NCBI GenBank assembly: GCA_910589415.1
Contig: OU342635.1
Span: forward strand, 38,342,929-38,406,928
Direction: 5' to 3'
DNA: 64,000 nucleotides
Source: Malachius bipustulatus
Lineage: Eukaryota > Arthropoda > Insecta > Coleoptera > Melyridae
In this document: piece after piece, positions 24,188 through 33,900 of the stretch
Layout: each line of letters begins with the position of its first letter
Position numbering within the stretch: the stretch's first letter is position 1
Made by a program: the position numbers and the translations under genes
Notes under the pieces: model-generated
Told to the model about the DNA's origin: nothing
Databases searched by the model: none
The model's input: the letters and a program-made list of their open reading frames with translations, nothing else

Positions 24188-26267
24188 ATTCCCTTAGATA
24201 AATACATGCAATAATTACTTCTGTTTAAACTGAAATATGTGCGTACCTAATGTCTTACTGATTGTTTTGAAGTGAGAGATGTTATCCTTGTATAGTCGTG
24301 GCAGTTGTTATTCTAGATTCCATTTAATTCGTTCACGAAAGGTTGGGCTGAATCGTCAAGCTTAATGGCTTGATCTTCTTTAATGAAGACTATGCTCACC
24401 GCTTCTCGACCATGGTAATGGTTTGGTTCTCTGACAGCAGGATACATGTTCCTCTTGTTATAGAGGCAAAAGAGTGACAATGTCCTGATGGACTTTTCAG
24501 AAGGCCGGAAGTTTTTCTTCAATCGCGACAAAATTTAATTTGCTTCGATCAGTGTGTGCGTGCGTTGGTCCCGTAGAACCTGATTTGGCTGTATCAATGA
24601 CAATTACAGTTCTGGAAAATAGAGTCTGTAATTTTTCTAATGTTCAGTTCTTGTTAAGGATCCCATGGATGCAAATTCATTACGTTCCTAGTTATTATTT
24701 ATTTGCTGTAAAAAGGAATTGAAGAAATAATGTATCCATCACCCTTATTTCATGTCCTGTTTGAGTAAATTATCGGGTAGTCACTCGATAATTAGAAGTT
24801 ATTCTAAACCGTTCAACGCTTATTATCCGCAACGAAAGAAACGGAGCAAGCGAAGGAAAATACTTAAGTACCATAAAAACACGAAGCAAGTCGTGCCTTA
24901 TTAGGTGTTTCCCTTTGTTACCGGCTCTATAATTCACGATTATGTCCTGATAATGATATCGATTACAAATTCTCGCATTGTTTGTGAAATGAACAGTTGC
25001 AAGAGTAATGTGTAGCTTGCAATGGCCAGAACTCGCTCTGGTTGTAAAAGAACTCCCAGACACGCAAACTTTCTACTTCCTTATACAACACTCGCCAATG
25101 TAATTATTCCCGGTTTGAAATTCAAATAAGACACTCTTCAGATGAAGTTATCACTTCGGGAAGAACAACATAAACCAGTTTAAACAGTTTTTCATTTATG
25201 AAAGTACATTAAAGCGTTAATAAAGGACGTCCATTATAATTGTGCTGAAATTACAAATTTCTCGACTCTTGACTCTTTGTGAAAATATTAAGATACTTCA
25301 AATATTCATTGCTTCCATAAAGCTTACACCAACAGTAGGTGTTCAAGCGACTTCGTATTGTGACTGTGGATTAAAGATAAATCTTTTACAACCGGCAGTA
25401 ATTATTTCACATTGGATCATAGACATAGACATTGCTTCGCAACTGTATATGATCTTCTGAAAAAATTGTTTAAATTTTGATTCTCTGATCAATTGCCTCA
25501 CAAGTCAAATAAGGCCATCATTCCATTACTATCGAAAAGGATTTTTCTCTCACTATCTCAAAAATAGGAAGACGCCTCTAGATCAGTTCATTGACATAAT
25601 GTAAATAAAAGTAAGAACTCTGAGTCTCTCTACCCAAATATTCTGGTTCGTGTGAGATCTAGAACCTGAAGGGCATCAAAAAGAGTGACATGAAAATTGC
25701 ATGATGCAAAATAATAATGTTTCGTCTTAAATTAAGTCTAAATTGATGATGTCAATGATTCGGCTCCAGCGCTTGCGAATACAATAGCGCATGACAAAAC
25801 GCTGCGACAAAACAGCCCATGTAAAAATAGATAACATTAAACAAATGAGTCAGCATCCCAAAGAATACAATCTTTCAATGCATATGAACATTTTCATTTG
25901 TACTATACCATACCAGCTTCTCCGTTGATTTTGTTCATACAACTTATTACCGGATAAAGGCCATGAAAAATCACACCTGCAAAAATAGTGCAATAATTTG
26001 AAAAACTAGGATAAGTACGATCAGTCCATGTAGAATCTTTTTGTAGGAAGATCAAGAATGAAGACGAGAAAAAAAGAGTCAAGTAAAAATAGTAATATCA
26101 AATTCGATTTTAAAACTGGAATTAGAAGCTCGGAAAATTCTCCCAGCTGAAAAGAAAATTTGGTAAGTTTAATTTCAATAAACCTTTACCGTTAAAATCA
26201 ATTTTTGTATTACTGTTGAGTCAATCATAATAATTATTATTCTCCGAAAAATATTTATTTATAATAT
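24188..26267. other. Unannotated AT-rich stretch
   Basis: No gene supported. The longest frame is 97 codons on the minus strand (24770-25063) with no recognisable domain. The right edge is the GTAC target duplication of the next element. Confidence 0.45.
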
Positions 26268-26271
26268 GTAC

Positions 26272-27310
26272 TGTTATAGAAAATTGGATTCAGGTGTAGG
26301 AAGGTAGAGATTTCGAGTTTAAATTAGATTTATTATTGTGACAATGAAATTCATGACTTGTAATAGATAAAAATTATTATAAATGTCAATAAGAAATAAA
26401 TTTTGGATTGTTTGAAAAAAATGAGAGTGAAAAAGAAAAAAAGTGAAAGAGGAGAATGTTGATAGCAACGAGAAAAATGAAAAAAAAAAAGAGAAATTTG
26501 AAAGAACGTCAGTGAGAAATAATGTTAAAAATGTAATATAATGATTTAGAAGAATTAAAGAGAAGCAGAGGGACTAGAGAAAGGAGAAATTAAGAGAGGA
26601 ATAAATGATAAAAGAAGAGAGTTTTTTCAAAAGGAAATACAGCAGAATTTGAAAGCAGAAAGAAGATAAAGTAACAGAAAGCAAATATTTATTAGTAAAT
26701 GGAAGAGAAGCAGAGGGACTAGAGAAAGAGCAGAATTTGAAAGCAGAAAGAAGATAAATAACGCAAAGCAAAGATTGATTAGTAAATAGAAGAGAAGCAG
26801 TAAGAAAAAGAGAAAGACTACGAGAACAAGATAGAAGCTTTATTTGGAAAGGACAAGGGATAATAAGAGACGGTGTCGGAGAGCAGTTTGAGAATTTTTG
26901 AAAAGTGCGGTAAGAGAAAGAGTTAAAAAAGAAGAGAAGCAGAGGACTAGAGAAAGGTTTATAAAGAAGAAGGAAATTGTAAGATTTGGAATTGTATTTA
27001 ATTAAAATTTTTAGAGTATAAGAAATTTTCAAATTCAGAGAGCTCGAGGTAGGTTAGATTTTCCTTTATTTAAAATTTTGTAAGTTACAAGTTATAAATA
27101 ATAATAATAATAATTTCAAATTAATTTTTTATATTTTATTTTGATTCAAACTTAGAAAATATATTGAAAAATTTATCTGAACCCACCTGAGAAAGAGAGT
27201 GTCCTCAGAGAATAACTTTATTAAAAATTTTGTTGTTTATGGTATTAATTTTTTTTAATAGAATTCATAATAATAAATTGAGATAAAGGGGGGAAAGGAA
27301 TACCATAACA
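26272..27310 (+). repeat. 5' LTR of the gag-only element
   Basis: This 1039-bp copy begins TGTTATAGAAAATTGG and ends AATACCATAACA. It is strikingly purine-rich on the plus strand (GAAGAGAAGCAGAGGGACTA and variants occur repeatedly), which creates a long but meaningless minus-strand frame. Compared with the 3' copy it differs by small indels (for example AAGAGAGGAATAAATG versus AAGAGGAATAAATG, and poly-A lengths) and a few substitutions, so some time has passed since insertion. Confidence 0.85.
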
Positions 27311-27312
27311 AT

Positions 27313-27330
27313 TGGCGCCCAACGTGGGAC
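27313..27330 (+). promoter_or_regulatory. Primer-binding site, tRNA-Lys type
   Basis: TGGCGCCCAACGTGGGAC lies 2 bp inside the 5' LTR. It matches the complement of the 3' end of tRNA-Lys as used by many retroelements (TGGCGCCCAACGTGGG), so minus-strand DNA synthesis would start here. Confidence 0.8.
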
Positions 27331-27478
27331 TACTCTCTTTCAATTAACCAACGTGGGGCTACTCTCTTTTAATTAATCAAAGGCTACTCTCTTTTAATTA
27401 ATCAAAGGCTACTCTCTTTTAATTAATCAAAGGCTACTCTCTTTTAATTAATCAAAGGCTACTCTCTTTTAATTATTC
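27321..27478 (+). repeat. Leader tandem repeat, 25-bp unit, about six copies
   Basis: The unit AGGCTACTCTCTTTTAATTA plus ATCAA is repeated head to tail. The first two copies carry CAACGTGGG, the 3' part of the primer-binding site, in place of CAAAGG. The array therefore seems to have grown by duplication of the PBS-proximal leader. It has no unique spacers and is not a CRISPR. Confidence 0.8.
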
Positions 27479-27681
27479 ATGAGTTTTGAAATTTTAAAAT
27501 CAAAATTTAGTTCATAAAAATTAATATAAATTACATAAATTTAGCGTATTGAATGGTAGTTTTCTAAAATATAGATAGAAATAGTTAATTGTAGTTAGTT
27601 TAATAATTATTCATTATTTACAAGATCTTGTCATCAAAATTAAATAGGAAATGTTGGTGCAAGATAAAATAGAAAAAGAAT

Positions 27682-28731
27682 ATGATGGTAAAAGAAAATG
27701 AGGGAGATATAACAGAAAATCAAGAGAGAAGAGATATGACGGAAACAATACGAGCGATTTTAGAAGATACTGCGAAAGATGAGTCAGAAGTCAAAGAAGA
27801 TATTACAATAATTGCTATGTTTAGGATAATGATGAAAGAAATTAAAGAAGGAAGAGATGAACAAAATAAGATGATAGAAGAAATAAAAGATGAAATACAA
27901 GGTTTTATGGCGAAAATGGAAAAAATCAATGAAGGAATAAATGATAAAATTGAACAAAACAAAACAATCTGTGATGATAAAATAGAAGAAGTTAAAAAAG
28001 AAATACAAAGTGGAATAGAAAAAATGGAAGAATTTGACCAGAAATTTTCTGAAAAGCCTATCAAGAAATGGGATTGGAAAATAACAGAAGATAAAAATAA
28101 TGAATATATTGATGATAATTTAGTATTGGGGAATGACCAATTGCTTAAAATAGGAGTTCCAAATAAATTAGATAAAATTAATGAAAGCCGAATAAAATTT
28201 GTCACACACAATCATTATGGGAAAGAAGAAAAGAATATAAAGAATGAATTAAATAGTATTAAGTATGAAAACGAATTATATGAGAAGAAAAATGATTATA
28301 ATGGAATAAATATAGAAGATTATATGAAAATGATAAAGAAAACTGAGAAATATAGCATAAAAATAAAACAAGTAACCAGAAATTATAGGGGATTAGCTAG
28401 AAAAGAAGAAAACAGTATTATAGTAATGTGTTGTGTGCATAAATTTGTGGTCAAAGATACAAAATATTTAAACAATAGTATTTACCCAATAGGTGAGTTA
28501 GAAAGAGAGAGTAAGAGTAAACTTGAAACAATTAGATTGAAAAATAAGCAAAGACTAGAAGAATTGATGAAAGAAGCAAGAAAAATTTGTAAAATGAACA
28601 CAATCAAATGGAATAATAAACAAAGAGCAGAAGAAGTAGGAAGAGAAGCAAGAAAGAGGACTAAAATGAAAAGAGTTAAACTGAATAAAAAACAATTAAA
28701 GTTGAATGGCAAGAAAGTCAAAATAAAATAA
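27682..28731 (+). CDS. Gag-like coiled-coil protein of the non-autonomous LTR element
   Basis: A 349-codon ORF, the only one between the two LTRs. Residues 1-120 are rich in Glu and Lys with heptad-like spacing (MMKEIKEGRDEQNKMIEEIK, and later KIEEVKKEIQSGIEKMEEF), predicting a coiled coil like that in the N-terminal part of insect Ty3/gypsy Gag. Residues 121-290 (from KKWDWK) are not recognised. The last 60 residues are very basic (REARKRTKMKRVKLNKKQ), which would suit nucleic-acid binding. No zinc knuckle is present. It may be a Gag fused by internal deletion to a C-terminal remnant of another frame. The frame is intact despite the loss of pol, so it may still be expressed from the LTR. Reading starts at an MM pair; the second M is equally possible. 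Function is inferred from position, not from a recognised domain. Confidence 0.6.
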   Translation: MMVKENEGDITENQERRDMTETIRAILEDTAKDESEVKEDITIIAMFRIMMKEIKEGRDEQNKMIEEIKDEIQGFMAKMEKINEGINDKIEQNKTICDDKIEEVKKEIQSGIEKMEEFDQKFSEKPIKKWDWKITEDKNNEYIDDNLVLGNDQLLKIGVPNKLDKINESRIKFVTHNHYGKEEKNIKNELNSIKYENELYEKKNDYNGINIEDYMKMIKKTEKYSIKIKQVTRNYRGLARKEENSIIVMCCVHKFVVKDTKYLNNSIYPIGELERESKSKLETIRLKNKQRLEELMKEARKICKMNTIKWNNKQRAEEVGREARKRTKMKRVKLNKKQLKLNGKKVKIK

Positions 28732-29333
28732 ATTTAATATTTAGAATGTAGAATTGTATATAGAAATAGTAAATAGTTTAGAATAAATTAGTTAGTTAGT
28801 TAGTTAATTAATAGTTTAATAGAAAATTATCATTCAATTAATTCTAAATAAATTCAAAATTAATTTCATGTAAATTTTGGGGAATTGTTATAGAAAATTG
28901 GATTCAGGTGTAGGAAGGTAGAGATTTCGAGTTTAAATTAGATTTATTATTGTGACAATGAAATTTATGACTTGTAATCATAGACCTAGAATATAATGGA
29001 CGAACCTTTGAGACTAAAATTTGTTGCCAACCAAAGTTAGGCAACCATACATACAAGTAAGGGCAAAGCGACGAATTCAATTCAACAAAACAAATTCAAA
29101 CAAAGAATAATCAAAAATTCCGCATTCTTGGTGTTTTTTGAGTGATAGAACAATAATTAATGTTAATATTATTATCTGACATTAGTATAAATAAATAAAT
29201 ATTTATTATTGGCCTTGTATGGAAATTGTAGGTGTATAACAAATAGATCTGATTTTAATATCCATACTGGTTAAAAGCATATTTATATTTACTTTAAATA
29301 TCTTCTCTGTCAATTTAAAATTTATTATTAATA

Positions 29334-29404
29334 ATGGTCCAGTCTTGTGCAGCTTATAATTGTGTAAATCGTGTATCAAAATTAACAGATATATATTTTC
29401 ATGG
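29334..29404 (+). pseudogene. THAP-domain first exon of the P-like transposase (remnant)
   Basis: ATG at 29334 opens MVQSCAAYNCVNRVSKLTDI followed by YFHG, and then a consensus splice donor GTAAGT at 29405. This is the start of a C2CH THAP zinc finger: C-x4-C (residues 5 and 10) and FH near residue 23 are in the places expected (typical THAP proteins begin M..C....C..R......SFHRFP). In THAP transposases an intron often follows FH. The rest of the finger (the distal C and H, AVPTF) and the catalytic domain are not found before the right inverted repeat, so the gene is truncated. The BEL element sits 136 bp downstream of the donor, inside what was the intron. Confidence 0.65.
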
Positions 29405-29545
29405 GTAAGTGAAACATTTTATCTCTGTAATTGTAATAAATAGTTATTCTATTAGAATTACACCATATAAAAACAAATAATAAAGTCGTGTTATTATAAT
29501 TTTTATGCATTCATTTTCTTATTCTTTAAAAATAACCATGTTCTT

Positions 29546-30116
29546 TGTTCTAATTTTACTATTTTACTATTAAATTTACTAATTTTTATGTAAAGTTGGT
29601 TGCATACAACGAACCTCGTCTTTAGTCAAGCAAGGGTAGTAATAATGCTATACCATCCTATCCTTTTCCCCTTATCCTCTCTCTCTCTCTCTCTCTCTCG
29701 CATCCCCCTGGACAACGGAGAAGAGATTATGAACTCTCTTCCTTTCCAACTCTCGCCACGAAAGGTCGGGCATCTCTACTCAACTCTCTTCCTTTTCAAC
29801 TCTCGCCACGAAAGGTCGGTCTACTCTACCACAGCACTCTACTCAAGACTCGTGCTTCTTTCTTCAACTCTCGCTCGTGTCGTGTCTCAACGAAAGAAAA
29901 CTCTCTCTCGTGCTTCGCGAACATTTCAAAAATAACGAAAATTAACCGCTCTCTTCACCGATAATTAAAGCAATAAGTGAACTCAAGCAATCCAGTGCAA
30001 GAACACCAGAAGGACGACTTCAAGCCACCCGCACCTATACACTCACCAGGTAATTTGCATTTTCTTTACTGCCTTTGCTTGTTATTTTCAATTCTAAAGA
30101 ACAAAGAAACGGTTCA
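29546..30116 (+). repeat. 5' LTR of the BEL/Pao element
   Basis: Begins TGTTCTAATTTTAC and ends AAACGGTTCA. It contains a (CT)n tract near 29679-29698 and two copies of a motif CTCTCGCCACGAAAGGTCGG (29751-29770 and 29799-29818). A 111-codon frame at 29600-29935 falls wholly within the LTR and is not regarded as a gene. Confidence 0.92.
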
Positions 30117-30921
30117 TTAGATGGTCCTTCGTCACCGGATATCGGTTTGAAACATCGAAGATCTGGTTTTGTTGTATGCACCTAGCTTAATTGTTTAATT
30201 TAAATATCGGTAATTAAAATCTCAAATTTATTTCAATCCTACTCATAATACTCGAGGTTACATCACGTCGTTTCAAGTGTGTCGTATCCGGAACTCGAAA
30301 AAACGATTCAAGTTTTTTCAATTAGTTATACTTAAACATTTAAAATTGCGTTTTTTAGCAAATAAGAACTTCCGTTCTTCAAAATCTATTGTCTCCCTCG
30401 CAGCAAATTCTAAATCGAATAAGTAGTAACTACATAATTTAAAGCTCGTTAGTAGGTAGGTCCCTACATTCCTGTTTATACCTACGTATTTAGGTATTCG
30501 TATTTCCTTTGTTGTTGGCGTAGGTAGGTGCCATAATATCGGCAGAAACAGATCTCATCAGCCAACACGTGCGTTGTTCAGGCTACTTTCTCGCTCGCCC
30601 ATCTTATTATTATACCTAGGGCCTACCGGTTTAAGGGTGGGTATAACATTCTCGCACCACGTGCTCACTCAGAGACATATTTACGGATTTTATAATTTTA
30701 ATAAATTCCTCTTTATGCTCGGATAATTATTATTACTCTCTCCTTCTACGACGTTCCTTTTGTTTATTAATTAATTTAATAAATTCTTACTCATCAAAAT
30801 TATCTCTAAGGGTAATAAAATTCCTACTTGTCTGCTCGATATTTATGGTTTAGCAGGTTCGTTTGTTATAATTACTACATATATCTATATTACTCATTCT
30901 CATTGCCTCATCTAAATTAAG
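30117..30921 (+). promoter_or_regulatory. BEL/Pao leader with primer-binding site
   Basis: 805 bp between the 5' LTR and the gag-pol start. TGGTCCTTCGTCACCGG at 30122-30138, 5 nt inside the LTR, is in the place of the primer-binding site (TGG start complementary to a CCA tRNA end); I do not assign the tRNA. The remainder is AT-rich untranslated leader, presumably with the packaging signal, and holds no ORF. Confidence 0.6.
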
Positions 30922-33900
30922 ATGGCAAAAATACGCGAAGCTAAAGCGAAAAGAGACAGTTTAATTAATCAATTAACAGAAACCTTACACCTGGCAGAAA
31001 CAGCAAGAGAACAATTATCGTTTCGTTCCCTGTTTACTCGACGTTATGAACGGGTTCAAGTCATTTATGAGCAATTTTCTGAAATTCAGGGTAGCTTGTT
31101 ATCGCTTCTCTCTGCTCAAGTTGATGTCGATCTTAACGCAGAGGATGCAGTACGCAAAAACTTTGATACCATGTATTTCACCATTGAGGATATATATCAT
31201 ACTCTTTTCCCTAATACTGGCAGCGCTCTTGCTGGTGCTCCCATTGTGAACAACAGTTTCTCTACCTCTGGCCCACATATTCGTTTGCCAAAAATACCTT
31301 TAAGAACTTTCGATGGTCATTTCTCTGATTGGGTTCCATTCATTCAGTGCTACGACAATGCGATCCATAACAATGACTCCTTGTCTGCAATTGACAAGTT
31401 TCAATATCTTTTAAGCTCATTACAAAAAGAACCGTTGAACATCATCAAATCTCTAACCATGTCTGTGGAAAATTATCCCATAGCCTACAAAATGTTGACA
31501 GATCGTTATGAGAACAAGCGGAAGTTAGCATCACATTACTGGACGGAGATTTACTCCTTATCTCAACTCCACTCTGAATCGGCAAAAGGTTTGCGAACTC
31601 TTCTCGACAAATTTAGGGAAAATCGTTGCGCTCTCAAGGCGTTGCAACTCTCAGATAACCTTGAAGACTTCATGTGGTTTCAGTTGCTTTTCGGAAAACT
31701 CGATCCAGAAACTCGTAAGTCATTCGAAGGCGAAATCAGGAACGAGAACACCGATATTCCTAAATTTTCTTCTTTGGAATCTTTCATTGACAGTCAGTGT
31801 CAAATTCTCGAATCTATCAACGATTCGTCTAAAACAACTAAAAGGTCGCAATCTCCTAAGCCTCAGTTCAAATCTAATTCGAACAGAATCTTTCCTCAAC
31901 GCGGGAAATCTTTCCCAACAAACTCGTTCTCGGCTACCGTGATTAGAGGCTGTGGATTATGCTCAGCACAGCATAAAATCTACAATTGTCCCACATTGCT
32001 CCAAAAAAACCCACGGGATCGGTTTAATTTAATTAAACAGCACAATCGGTGCGCAAACTGTCTTAGTTTCCATCCAAATGATCCCTGCTCCTCTAAAGGC
32101 TCTTGTCGCAGCTGTAAGTCCACTAGGCATCACAGTCTGCTGCATTTCGACTCTCAATATTCTCAAAGTGCTCCTGGTAATCCACAAACTCAGGAAGCCA
32201 AGGCTTCTTCAGAACCTCTTCCTGGGCCCTCTTTTCAGTCTGCCTTGCATAGCAACGTAAATTCAAGCCAAACAGTTCTCCTAGCAACTGCTTTGATCGA
32301 AATCGAAGACAGTCATGGAACCTTCCAAACCATGCGTTGCCTTCTAGACTCCGGAAGCCAGGCTCATTTTATCACTTCCAAGGGAGTTCAACGTCTGGGT
32401 TTGAAACGCACTCGCGCCAAATTGCCGATCCAAGGTCTTGGCTTAAACTCCACTGTCTCGGAAGGGACAGTCGATTGCACAATTCGCCCTCGTGGAAACT
32501 CACAATCCACTCTCTCTCTCAAGGCGGTTGTGTTACCAAAAATTTGTGCAGCTATGCCTCCTTGCAAAATTGACATCGCAAATTGGCAACATCTCACAAA
32601 TTTAACTCTTGCTGATCCTCATTTCAATATTCCCTCAAACATTGATATTCTCATTGGAGCGGAATTATTCCCTCAAATCACGCTGAATGGTCAAATTCCG
32701 GGTACCCAAGGACAGGCCACAGCAATCAATTCTATTTTCGGTTGGATTTTAATGGGAAATGCATCCCCAATAATTCCAAACACTATAAGCTCGCTCTTCG
32801 TTTCATTCGAACAAACCTTAGACTCCACACTACGGCAATTTTGGGCAGTGGAAGAGCCACCTCAGGCCAGTTCCGTGTCCCCAGAAGACGAGTTGTGTGA
32901 GAAAATCTATTCTTCCACTGTGAAGAGAGATGACTCCGGACGATATACTGTGTCCTTGCCCTTTCAAGAAGCAAATCCCGAATTTCCCGGTTCAAGGGAA
33001 ATTGCTCTTCATCGTTTTCATCTTTTGGAAAAGCGCTTGGCACGCAATCCCGAACTCCGATCTTCTTATGTTGAATTCCTAGAGGATTATAAACAACAAG
33101 GTCATATGATCCCGGTCGATAGCAGCACTTCTAAACACTGTTATTACCTACCGCATCATTGCGTCACACGCCCCGAAAAGACTACTACTAAACTCAGAGT
33201 GGTCTTCGACGGGTCGGCCAAGTCTTTTAACAAAAAATCGCTCAATGACACGCTTCTTGTGGGTCCCAAACTCATACAAGACCTTATGGTCATAATCTTG
33301 AAATTTCGCCTGCATCAAGTAGTGTTGATAGCAGACATTCGCCAGATGTATCGGCAGATACTCGTGGCACCTGAACATCGTGACTTCCAACGGATTCTTT
33401 GGCGAACCGATCCAAGTCAACCAGTCCAAGATTTTCAATTAACCACAGTCCCCTTTGGGTTTTCTTGCTCTCCGTATCTAGCCATACGAACACTCCATCA
33501 ATTAGCTGATGATGAACAGTCTCTCTATCCCATCGCGGCTCCTGTGCTCAAGGAGGACATATATGTTGACGACGTGGTTACTGGTTGCGCTTCGTTTGAG
33601 CAGGCCGCCATCCTAAAGTCACAACTCATAGATCTTTGCAAACGAGGAGGTTTTACGCTACATAAGTGGTGTAGTAACTATCCGGAGCTCGCTAAAGGTT
33701 CGGATTCGTGTAGCAATGACAACGCGTTTCAATTTGATGCTGACCCAAACTCAACAATCAAGGTTTTGGGTTTGAAATGGCAGCCTTCAACCGATAGTTT
33801 TACCTACTCAGTCGAGCCATCTCGTCGCTCTTGCACCAAGCGAGTCATTCTCTCCGAACTCGCAAGGATTTTCGACCCTATGGGTTTCTTATCTCCTCTC

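Noticed and set aside
24770..25063. 97-codon minus-strand frame
   Set aside because: No domain recognised and composition like the surrounding non-coding DNA.
26574..27032. 152-codon minus-strand frame (and its counterpart 37376-37816)
   Set aside because: It is the complement of the purine-rich LTR tract, giving a Ser/Leu/Phe-rich low-complexity translation; no sign of a gene.
27321..27478. Regular array resembling a CRISPR
   Set aside because: Units are contiguous with no unique spacers and the context is a retrotransposon leader in a eukaryote.
29600..29935. 111-codon frame present identically at 29600-29935 and 36389-36724
   Set aside because: Both copies lie wholly inside the BEL LTRs; their identity reflects LTR identity, and the product is low-complexity with no domain.
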